Assembly (NCBI GenBank): GCA_036939355.1
Contig: JALLAP010001090.1
Coordinates: 1 to 12,444, forward strand
Source of the DNA: Thalassiosira profunda
Lineage: Eukaryota; Bacillariophyta; Thalassiosirophyceae; Thalassiosirales; Thalassiosiraceae
Length of the DNA stretch: 12,444 nt
Direction: 5' to 3'
Position 1 is the first letter of the stretch. Every line of letters begins with the position of its first letter. Positions 1 through 6,339 of the stretch are shown here, piece by piece. The position numbers and the translations under genes were made by a program. Under the pieces are notes generated by a model, which saw only the letters and a program-made list of their open reading frames with translations, was not told the DNA's origin and ran no database searches.

Positions 1-167
1 TCGCGTTTCTTGCGCTCGGCGGCCGCCTTTTCCTCCTGCGCCGTTTTGGGGCGGGAGAGGCCGTCGGAACTGCCGTCGCCTTCCATGCTGGGGCTCTTGG
101 GGATATCGGTCAGGGGCGGGGCGATGTAGAGGGCGGATCCGATGGAGAGTACGCGGCGTGGTTTCAT
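1..167 (-). CDS. N-terminal fragment of an unidentified protein (partial at window edge)
   Basis: Reading leftwards from an ATG at 167, the frame stays open for 55 codons to the window edge. The start reads MKPRRVLSIGSALYIAPP, followed by a Pro/Ser-rich stretch and then a charged Ala/Glu/Lys/Arg-rich segment (QEEKAAAERKKR) that looks like the start of a helix. I do not recognise the family. The segment PRRVLSIGSALYIAPPL is mildly hydrophobic but is not a convincing signal peptide. Support is the open frame, coding-like composition, and the sharp drop in GC content just upstream (about 240-440), which fits a divergent promoter shared with the gene starting at 571. It could be chance in GC-rich DNA, so confidence is moderate. 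Confidence 0.45.
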   Translation of the reverse strand, partial: MKPRRVLSIGSALYIAPPLTDIPKSPSMEGDGSSDGLSRPKTAQEEKAAAERKKR

Positions 168-257
168 CCAGCCGCGGCGAAGGCGGTTGTTTTGCCGTGG
201 AGCTGGAGGGCGGGGGGGTGGAGGGAGGCAGAGTAGCGGTAAGCAAAATGTAACTTT

Positions 258-269
258 ATGGTGCACCAT
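258..269. repeat. Perfect 12-bp palindrome ATGGTGCACCAT
   Basis: The sequence ATGGTGCACCAT equals its own reverse complement. It lies in the AT-rich part of the divergent promoter, about 300 bp before the ATG at 571. Such a site could bind a dimeric transcription factor. No factor is assigned. Confidence 0.5.
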
Positions 270-321
270 GATAAACACATCACTCTAAGAAAGTATTCAA
301 TGTGTATTTTTGTTATTTAAG

Positions 322-370
322 GTCGAGCCTCATTTGCATTGTAATACCCCTAATTGCAAAGTCGAGCCTC
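322..370. repeat. Paired GTCGAGCCTC direct repeats enclosing TTTGCA/TGCAAA inverted arms
   Basis: GTCGAGCCTC occurs at 322-331 and again at 361-370, 39 bp start to start. Between them are TTTGCA and, further right, TGCAAA, forming an inverted pair that adjoins the direct repeats. The arrangement is ordered and could be a cis-regulatory module for one or both divergent genes. Function is unknown. Confidence 0.45.
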
Positions 371-570
371 GCGTAGCAACAGACCTTTTTGTGTGCAGTC
401 ACCTACCTTTCTCAATTTGAGTTGCAGAATAACAACTTACGAAGAAGCTTGCTGCCCTGTGGATCTTTGGGCAGTTCATTTTTTTCAGCGCACTACCATA
501 TCTCAGTAAGATTTAGGTGAACCAAGCGGCTCCTCCCTCCATACGGTGCACCCACCGCGGCCATCCCTGC

Positions 571-3500
571 ATGGAACAGCACAAGCCCATGGCGATGCAC
601 CACCGCCGCCACCCCAACTCGCCCTCCGGGGGGACCAACCCCTTTACGGGGCGGGGCCTCCCGGCCAACTCTCGATACGGAGATCCGGCGGGCAGTTCTC
701 ATGTGCACGGCTCTCCCAACTTGGGGGGCATGGCCAAGAAGGCCCTGCTGCTGGTGCTGGGATTTGCGGTGTTGTTCTACATCGCGATGGGCGGGGTGGA
801 GGATGCGGAGTACCCGCCGCCGAAGAATGCGGCGGGGGCGAAGAATGACAGCGGTGCAGCGAAGAAACTGGAGGAGTCCCAGGTGGGAGGGGCAGGGGAG
901 AGCCGGGGCCTCGACACGGACGGCCAGGGCTCCAGTTTTGGGGCGGCCGATTCGGTCGAAGCCGGAGGCAGCTCGTTCGGCTCCAATCAGTTTGGAGATA
1001 TGGATCAGGATCGGTTCCAGCCCCCTAGTGGTGACATGAGCGGGGAAGATCGGTTCCGGCCTCCCAGCGGGGACATGAGCGTGGATCGCTTTGGCTTTGG
1101 AGCTCGGGCCAGCAACCAATCCAACGACGGAGGTGACGGGTCCAAGGACGAGGCGAGCAAGAACCTCGGCTTCGAGGATCCCGAAGGCGACCGCTTCGGG
1201 GATAAATCCAACGATGTAGGCGATGGAGGGGGCTCATCCGACGGACGCGACGGGTTCGCCAAGGGGGGCGACGGATTCTTCAACGAGCATCCGGATTACG
1301 ACCCGGAGGAGAGCCGTTTTGATAATGACAAGGGCGATGTGCAAAAGGGCAGCGAGGACAACAGCATGGACGCCGACAAGGACCGGTTTGGCGGCCTGAG
1401 CGGGGAGGGGGCGGCGCCCCCCTCGCAGGACGAGGCGAGCAACGATTGGGGCAAAGGGCTGCGCGGAGGCGTCGACGGCTCTCTGGACGCCAAGGCATCG
1501 GCTTCGGGCGAGGGAGCCTTTGGCAGCGGTCTCCGCGGGAGCCCAAGCAAGGAGAAGGAGAGCGGGGACCAGTTCCTCGGCCTGGACGGTGGCGATGGGT
1601 CGGCTGACGAGAAGGCCAAGGAGGAGGACAGCACGGACAAGTTCGTCAAGGGCGGGCACTCCATGGAGGACGCCCTCATGAAGGAGATGAAAAAGGGTGA
1701 TGATGTTGATAGCATTGACAAGGACAGTGCCGTCGAGAGTGTGGACAAGAAGCCAGCCAAGAGCGATGACGGCGAGGGAGAAGACGTGTTCAAGCACCAG
1801 GACCAGTTGGCGATTCCTCGCGCCGCCGAGGATTCTGAGGATGCCGAGAAGGGCAGCGCCGATCTCGACAAGCTGGAGAAGAAGAGCGAGGATGAGTCCA
1901 AGAAGCCCGCCGACGTGGAGGACTCGTCGGAAGGCGCAACTGGAGACACTGTCAAGTGCGAGGACGATCCCGAGTTTCTGTACAAAGATCGCCCCGGTTA
2001 CGATTGCGATTTCATCGCGAGGAAGACTCCCGAGCGATGCGACAAGCTCAACCCCGCCGGGGAGAAGGTGGGCATCGCCAACTGCCCCAAGAGCTGCCAC
2101 ATGGTCGACGAGTGCTTGGCGGCGAAGAAGGCCCAGGCGGTCGAGAAGAAGGTCGCCCTCGCCGCGAGCGATTCCGTCGATCAAAAGCCAGCTATCGATG
2201 CGAAGAATTCGTCCGAAGGAGGCGCCGAGGACTCGGCCGAGGCTCCCTCTGAATGCGAGAAGGACGACGCATCCTTCCTCTACAAAGATCGCCCGGGTTA
2301 CGATTGTGCCTTTATTGCCGAGAAGGGACCCGAACGGTGCATGAAATTGATCGACGGCGAGATGATCGGTGTGAAATTCTGCCCCAAGGCTTGCAAGATG
2401 GAGACCATGTGCCGGGCGGCCAAGCAGCGAGCGGAGGGCGGCAAGACTGTTGACTCGTTTGACGTTGGTGCGGAGAAGAAGGCTGTAGAGGATTCAACTG
2501 ACGCCGTCGATGCCGCAAAGGAGTCTGCATGCGACAAGGACGACCCTGATTTCCTCTACAAAGACCGACCCGGATACAACTGCGAGTTCATCGCAGAGAA
2601 GGGCCCGGAGCGATGCCTCAAGCTGCACAACGGCGAGAAGATTGGCGCCGTGAGCTGTCCCAAGTCCTGCGACATGAAGGACGAGTGCCTGGCGTTGAAG
2701 GAAAAGGAGGGGACGGAGATGAAGGCAATCGACGAAAGCCTCTCCAAGGTGCAGAAGAGCATTGGGGAGAAGAAGGAGACAACTGTGGGAGAGGAGAGCG
2801 ATGAAGGGAAGAGCACGGGCGACCTCCTCGCGAAGGAGAAAGTCGACTCGTCCGATATGAAGAGCATTGCAGAGATGAAAGACTCGACAGACTTGGAGGC
2901 AAAGGGTTCTGGCGATGCCGCCTCGCTCTGCGACAAGGATGACGAGACCTTCCTCTACAAGGAACGGCCCGGTTACGATTGCGCATACATCACGAAGGAC
3001 AGCCTTGAGCGCTGTGCCAAGTTGAATCCCAACGGGGACAAGATTGGTGCGGCGAACTGCCCCAAGAGTTGCGACATGAAGGAGGAGTGCATGGTCCTGA
3101 AGCGTGAGCCGCAAGCCAAGAGTGACGACACGCCCAACGGTTCCGGCGACAAGGTCAAGGAGTACCTCAAGAAAGACAGTGCCGAAATTGAGGCTTCGAG
3201 CGACAAAGAGGCCGTTGCCAAGAAGGGAGGCTCAGAGGACGAGGCCTCGGGTAGCGACAAAACAATTGCTGAATTGGGCAGCGGAGGCAGGCCCTTTGGT
3301 GAAGTTGGGGCTTATATGAAAAAGAGCGACGCGACCCAGGAGTCTGGCGATGTCAAGAAGAGTGGTTCCGCGGAACAGTCTCCCAGGGACGACGAGGCCT
3401 CCGGTAGCGACAAAACAATTGCTGAATTGGGCAGCGGAGGCAGGCCCTTTGGTGAAGTTGGGGCTTATATGAAAAAGAGCGACGCGACCCAGGAGTCTGG

Positions 3501-5250
3501 CGATGTCAAGAAGGATCTTGGCTCCGCCGACAAAGCATCGACAGACCAGAAAGATGCTGAAGAGACGTTCGCCAAGAAGAGTGGGCACACTGGTGACAAG
3601 GTTTCCGGTGATGGAGGAGAGGATGACCTAAAACCCGCTGGATCAGACGATCTTGGCGGCGAGAAGGGAGGCTCAGGCGATGCCCAGAAAAGTGATGCGG
3701 AAGTGAAGGGGTCTGAGTCTGGCGATCTCAAGAGGGCAGTGGCTTCTGACGACGAGGAAGCTGATGACGTCAAGGCAGCTGAAAATCCTGCAGATGGCAG
3801 CGAAGACTCTGCCGGAAAGGATGGATCATCTGACCAGAAGGAAACTCCTGAGGTGAAGGATTCCACTGACGAAAAGCCTGTAGATGGCAGCGAAGACTCT
3901 GCCAAACAAGTTGAGAAGGACACTACTGAGGTCAAGGAATCAACGGACCAGGAGCCTGCAGGTAGTAGCGAAGATTCTGCCAAAAAGGACACGCAAGGTA
4001 GCGAAGACTCAGCCAAAAAGGTCGTTTCTCCTAACAAGGAGGCGTCTGCAAAAAAGAGTGGCGGCTCTGTAGAAGAGAAGAAGGCGTCAGGCGATGCCCC
4101 GGCTGATAAAAAATCTGCTGTTGTCGATGGAGAAGGCAAGGGCAAATCTGGCGATGCTACTGCGTCTGCCAACGCCTCTGCTGAAGAGAAGAGCGCAGAT
4201 GAAGCACTGGCGAAGGCAGCTGACAAAGGTTACGCTGAGGAGATGAAGCCTGCTGCTGACTTCAAGGACTCGGATGCCAAGGGAAAAGAGGCTGGCTCGA
4301 AAGACCCAGGGGCGGTGAAGGAGAAGGCGTCAACTGACGAGGAACCTGCCAAGGAGGCGGGGGGCTCGAAGAAGAAGTCCAACTCAGAGGAAGCTCCCGC
4401 AGACCAGAAAGATGGCGAAAAGGCTGGCTCGGCCGATCAAGGGGAGGATGACAAAGCGAAGTCATCAGATGAGAAGAAGTCAGGAAAGGAAAGCGAAACT
4501 CAAGCTAAGAAAGGCTCGGCTGACGTTACTGTTGAAGAGGCAAGGCCAGTCGAGGAGGATGGCGGTGACAAGACGACGAAGAAGGGTTTCTTTGGCCTGC
4601 GTGGGAAGGGAAAGAAACCAGACGACGCAGACAAAGAGTCAGTCAAGCAGAAAGCAGGTGCGTCGAAGGGTTCCGGAGATGTTGCTACCAAGAAGTCCAA
4701 CTCGGAGGAAGCCTTTGTAGACCAGAAAGAGGGCGAGAAGGCTGGCTCGGCTGATGACGAGAAGGGGGGCGATAAAACAGAGACATCGGACAAGAAGAAG
4801 TCTGGAAAGGAGAGCAAAGATCAAGGAGAGAAAGGGACTGAAGAAAGTGTTGAGAAAGCTAAGCCAGACGACGAGGAGAGCGGGGAAAAGAAGGATAAGA
4901 AGGGACTCCTTGGCAAGTTTGGGCTAGGAAAGGGAAAGAAAGCAGACGACGCAGTCAAAGAGTCCGCCAAGAAGAAAGCAGATGAGTCGAAGGGTTCCGG
5001 AGATGTCGACGCTAAGCCCGAATCAGAGGAAGCATCGAAGGATGGCAAGGGCAAGGACAAGGGTTCAGGCGATGCTGAAGAGGAGAAAAAGGGAGAGGCC
5101 GAATCCGACAAAGAGAATGCGGAGAAGGCCGAGGGAAAATCAAGCGACAAGAAGGGAGGCGAGAGCGGCAAGAAGGAGCTATCGGAGAAGGGTGGTGGAG
5201 AGAAGAAGACGAGGGGATTTTTGGGCAAGATTGCGCGTAAGAAAGAGTGA
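571..5250 (+). CDS. Large secreted or membrane-anchored Lys/Ser/Asp/Glu-rich protein with four six-cysteine modules
   Basis: The frame is uninterrupted and gives 1559 residues from ATG 571, the first ATG after the in-frame stop at 514. A second candidate start, ATG 730 (GGCATGGCC context), would put MAKK plus the hydrophobic stretch ALLLVLGFAVLFYIAMGG at the very N terminus as a classical signal peptide. From 571 the same stretch (residues 58-75) is a type II signal anchor behind a His/Pro/Gly-rich tail. Next come DRF-motif repeats (about 147-330), four 53-54-residue Cys modules (463-515, 562-614, 654-706, 787-840), a long low-complexity Lys/Ser/Asp region full of SGD, GSEDSA and KK motifs, and three C-terminal repeats with basic GFFG-like patches. 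All 24 cysteines lie in the modules. The many Ser-acidic sites and Lys clusters recall silaffin- and silacidin-like biosilica proteins, which is inference. No enzyme domain is visible. Confidence 0.88.
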   Translation: MEQHKPMAMHHRRHPNSPSGGTNPFTGRGLPANSRYGDPAGSSHVHGSPNLGGMAKKALLLVLGFAVLFYIAMGGVEDAEYPPPKNAAGAKNDSGAAKKLEESQVGGAGESRGLDTDGQGSSFGAADSVEAGGSSFGSNQFGDMDQDRFQPPSGDMSGEDRFRPPSGDMSVDRFGFGARASNQSNDGGDGSKDEASKNLGFEDPEGDRFGDKSNDVGDGGGSSDGRDGFAKGGDGFFNEHPDYDPEESRFDNDKGDVQKGSEDNSMDADKDRFGGLSGEGAAPPSQDEASNDWGKGLRGGVDGSLDAKASASGEGAFGSGLRGSPSKEKESGDQFLGLDGGDGSADEKAKEEDSTDKFVKGGHSMEDALMKEMKKGDDVDSIDKDSAVESVDKKPAKSDDGEGEDVFKHQDQLAIPRAAEDSEDAEKGSADLDKLEKKSEDESKKPADVEDSSEGATGDTVKCEDDPEFLYKDRPGYDCDFIARKTPERCDKLNPAGEKVGIANCPKSCHMVDECLAAKKAQAVEKKVALAASDSVDQKPAIDAKNSSEGGAEDSAEAPSECEKDDASFLYKDRPGYDCAFIAEKGPERCMKLIDGEMIGVKFCPKACKMETMCRAAKQRAEGGKTVDSFDVGAEKKAVEDSTDAVDAAKESACDKDDPDFLYKDRPGYNCEFIAEKGPERCLKLHNGEKIGAVSCPKSCDMKDECLALKEKEGTEMKAIDESLSKVQKSIGEKKETTVGEESDEGKSTGDLLAKEKVDSSDMKSIAEMKDSTDLEAKGSGDAASLCDKDDETFLYKERPGYDCAYITKDSLERCAKLNPNGDKIGAANCPKSCDMKEECMVLKREPQAKSDDTPNGSGDKVKEYLKKDSAEIEASSDKEAVAKKGGSEDEASGSDKTIAELGSGGRPFGEVGAYMKKSDATQESGDVKKSGSAEQSPRDDEASGSDKTIAELGSGGRPFGEVGAYMKKSDATQESGDVKKDLGSADKASTDQKDAEETFAKKSGHTGDKVSGDGGEDDLKPAGSDDLGGEKGGSGDAQKSDAEVKGSESGDLKRAVASDDEEADDVKAAENPADGSEDSAGKDGSSDQKETPEVKDSTDEKPVDGSEDSAKQVEKDTTEVKESTDQEPAGSSEDSAKKDTQGSEDSAKKVVSPNKEASAKKSGGSVEEKKASGDAPADKKSAVVDGEGKGKSGDATASANASAEEKSADEALAKAADKGYAEEMKPAADFKDSDAKGKEAGSKDPGAVKEKASTDEEPAKEAGGSKKKSNSEEAPADQKDGEKAGSADQGEDDKAKSSDEKKSGKESETQAKKGSADVTVEEARPVEEDGGDKTTKKGFFGLRGKGKKPDDADKESVKQKAGASKGSGDVATKKSNSEEAFVDQKEGEKAGSADDEKGGDKTETSDKKKSGKESKDQGEKGTEESVEKAKPDDEESGEKKDKKGLLGKFGLGKGKKADDAVKESAKKKADESKGSGDVDAKPESEEASKDGKGKDKGSGDAEEEKKGEAESDKENAEKAEGKSSDKKGGESGKKELSEKGGGEKKTRGFLGKIARKKE
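1009..1092 (+). repeat. DRF-x-PPSGDMS tandem repeats in the large protein
   Basis: DRFQPPSGDMS (1009-1041) and DRFRPPSGDMS (1048-1080) are tandem copies with a 39-nt period, followed by a third DRF at 1084-1092. More dispersed DRF or SRF motifs follow (GDRFGDKS, ESRFDNDK, KDRFGGLS). The motif is the recurring element of the N-terminal extracytoplasmic region. Its role is unknown. Confidence 0.75.
1957..2115 (+). repeat. Cysteine module 1 of the large protein
   Basis: This is a 53-residue unit with six Cys in the pattern C-x15-C-x10-C-x14-C-x3-C-x5-C. It contains FLYKDRPGYDC, then PERC, and CPKSC near the end. The terminal CPxxC arrangement resembles ShKT-like and diatom-type extracellular cysteine domains, although the spacing is longer than in ShKT. 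Three disulfides are likely (inference). Confidence 0.8.
2254..2412 (+). repeat. Cysteine module 2 of the large protein
   Basis: This unit has the same six-Cys architecture as module 1 (C-x16-C-x10-C-x13-C-x3-C-x5-C), with FLYKDRPGYDC, PERC and CPKAC. FLYKDRPGYDC is identical in protein to module 1, while the remaining positions have diverged. Confidence 0.8.
2530..2688 (+). repeat. Cysteine module 3 of the large protein
   Basis: This unit has six Cys, with FLYKDRPGYNC, IAEKGPERC and CPKSC. IAEKGPERC is shared with module 2 and CPKSCDMK with module 4, so the modules arose by internal duplication. Confidence 0.8.
2929..3090 (+). repeat. Cysteine module 4 of the large protein
   Basis: This is the most diverged unit, at 54 residues: FLYKERPGYDC, then LERC instead of PERC, then CPKSCDMKEEC. 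All six Cys are kept (C-x16-C-x10-C-x14-C-x3-C-x5-C). No cysteine occurs downstream in the protein. Confidence 0.8.
3238..3360 (+). repeat. 123-bp internal direct repeat, copy 1
   Basis: This 41-codon block (DEASGSDKTIAELG... to ...SGDVKK) recurs at 3391-3513 with a single nucleotide difference, TCG here versus TCC there, which is synonymous. The copies are offset by exactly 153 nt, which keeps the frame. Confidence 0.95.
3391..3513 (+). repeat. 123-bp internal direct repeat, copy 2
   Basis: This is the second copy of the block at 3238-3360. The one difference is at 3402 (C for G at 3249). A unique 30-nt linker separates the copies. There is no N and the linker is unique, so it does not look like the assembly duplications further right. 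Confidence 0.95.
4372..5247 (+). repeat. Three C-terminal repeats of the large protein with GFFG-like basic patches
   Basis: Unit A (4372-4689) and unit B (4690-5013) both begin KKSNSEEA, continue xxDQKxGEKAGSAD and KKSGKES, then carry a basic hydrophobic patch and end KGSGDV. Unit C (5014-5247) is shorter and diverged. The patches are KKGFFGLRGKGKK (4579-4617), KKGLLGKFGLGKGKK (4897-4941) and KKTRGFLGKIARKKE at the very C terminus (5203-5247). In A and B the patch glycine lies at the same offset, 213 nt from the unit start. These are almost the only hydrophobic islands in the C-terminal half. Confidence 0.85.
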
Positions 5251-5346
5251 AGTTGAAGCGAGAGGTGGCCCCTGGACAATTTCGCCGGCGCCTAGCAAAC
5301 ATGAATTAGCTTGTATGCTTATTGTATCTCATGCTTCGGAAGGATC

Positions 5347-5916
5347 TCAGTACTTCATCCACTTGTCCGTCTGACTGAACATGCTTCTCTTGCAAGAGGT
5401 CATGTATAGACGCTCGCCTTCCTTCGGATGGTGATGCTGCGAGGCGCACTTCGAGGCCACGCCCGGAATCCTCAATTGAAACGGCTCGTCCTTCCGCAGT
5501 GTATCCCAAATCTGACTCACTGATTGGTTGCACGTCCGCAAGTGGATGGACCGACCATCCCGTTCAAGACATGCCTTCTTGTTCTTTCGTGATCGTATGC
5601 GTCCGTCGTCGAAGAACCAGTGTTGTCGCGAGTCGTCGCGGTTGCACCTCGCTATTCTGATGCCGGACCCCCGACTGCAATTGCCGGAGCGGCAGCGCAT
5701 GCACCATTTCCTTTCGTTGTGGCTCATCTGCCAGTTGTATCCCTCTTTCCAGAACAATCGCAAGTTGAACCAGTTTTTGTTGCCATTGAGTTCTCTGTCC
5801 AATTCTTCCGCTCTTCGTTTCGATGCATCTATCGCTGCAGTCTTCGATACCAGCAGTAGAGCAAGGGCGATGTGCAGCTGCACCGCAATCCGACGGGCTA
5901 TTCTTTTGAGAGTCAT
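5347..5916 (-). CDS. Small secreted R-type (ricin B-like) beta-trefoil protein
   Basis: This single-exon gene encodes 189 residues. An N-terminal signal peptide is clear: basic MTLKRIARR, a hydrophobic core (LHIALALLLV), and a likely cleavage after TAA near residue 28. The mature part has W..ERKWCMRC around residues 63-75 and QxW-type motifs at 98-100 (QHW) and 135-137 (QIW), with a degenerate KW near 186. Cys pairs at 116/129 and 157/175 fit the disulfide spacing of R-type lectin subdomains. There are eight Cys in the mature part. R-type beta-trefoils usually bind glycans. This one is a lone lectin-like domain with no catalytic chain, so toxicity should not be inferred. Its stop lies 96 bp from the stop of the convergent large Cys-module gene. 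The W..ERKWCMRC signature suggests a diatom secreted family (recollection, unchecked). Confidence 0.82.
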   Translation of the reverse strand: MTLKRIARRIAVQLHIALALLLVSKTAAIDASKRRAEELDRELNGNKNWFNLRLFWKEGYNWQMSHNERKWCMRCRSGNCSRGSGIRIARCNRDDSRQHWFFDDGRIRSRKNKKACLERDGRSIHLRTCNQSVSQIWDTLRKDEPFQLRIPGVASKCASQHHHPKEGERLYMTSCKRSMFSQTDKWMKY

Positions 5917-6339
5917 TGCGTCGGCGCGTGAGTGCAGCGCCTCGGCAATGATTGGGCACCTTCAATCAACCAGCATGCAACCTCGAGGATCGTCGGTGCA
6001 CACAACTCAGCTCGATCTCGGCACGCTGCGAGAGGGGTGAACTCTAGAAGTAATGGGGCTACCTAGTGCTGTGCAGGCCGCGAGGTTGCAACGGCGGCTT
6101 GGAGTGCCGCCATGGCTGCTTGAGGGCCTCTCTCTCCTCGCCCCTCGCGACCGTTCAGATTCACCGGCGTCTCCAGTCTCCTCTCGACAAAATTGGGGAG
6201 GCATGCCCCATTCTCGGTGCGAAGCTCGATCCCACAACCAACCTCAACACCTCAAACGTGCACTGCTGCTCCCAACATGCACGACCGCCGCGGCAACCGC
6301 AACCTCCCCCGCTCATAAATCAGCACACCATCTACCACA
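5917..6339. promoter_or_regulatory. Divergent promoter region between the lectin-like gene and the ABCF gene
   Basis: I see no gene here. Short open frames exist but lack protein-like features. An ATTGG box (inverted CCAAT) lies near 5951-5955 and an 8-bp palindrome GGCATGCC at 6200-6207. CATAAAT lies just ahead of the ABCF start, whose context CCACAATG is good for eukaryotic initiation. None of these is proven functional. Confidence 0.4.

Larger units (their letters stand above)
168..570. promoter_or_regulatory. Divergent intergenic region upstream of the large Cys-module gene
   Basis: No gene is visible here. About 240-440 is AT-richer than the flanking coding DNA, as expected of a promoter. 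It holds a perfect 12-bp palindrome at 258-269, two copies of GTCGAGCCTC (322-331 and 361-370), and TTTGCA/TGCAAA arms between those copies. TTATTTAA around 314-321 is TATA-like but unproven. The frame of the downstream gene is open from a TAG stop at 514-516 but has no ATG until 571, so 517-570 is most likely 5' leader. Confidence 0.5.

Noticed and set aside
517..570. A start at 517 for the large gene
   Set aside because: Position 517 is GTG, which nuclear genes do not normally use. The frame merely opens after the TAG at 514-516, and the first ATG is 571.
493..5279. Many long open frames on the minus strand inside the large gene (for example 1234-2184 with 316 codons and 3465-4226 with 253 codons)
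   Set aside because: They are antisense shadows. The sense strand uses few codons whose complements are stops (TTA, CTA, TCA), so the opposite strand stays open. Their translations are Ser/Pro/Leu-rich low complexity with no domains.
5347..5916. A plant-type ricin toxin gene
   Set aside because: Only a beta-trefoil lectin-like domain behind a signal peptide is present. There is no ribosome-inactivating catalytic chain, and such domains are widespread in harmless secreted proteins.
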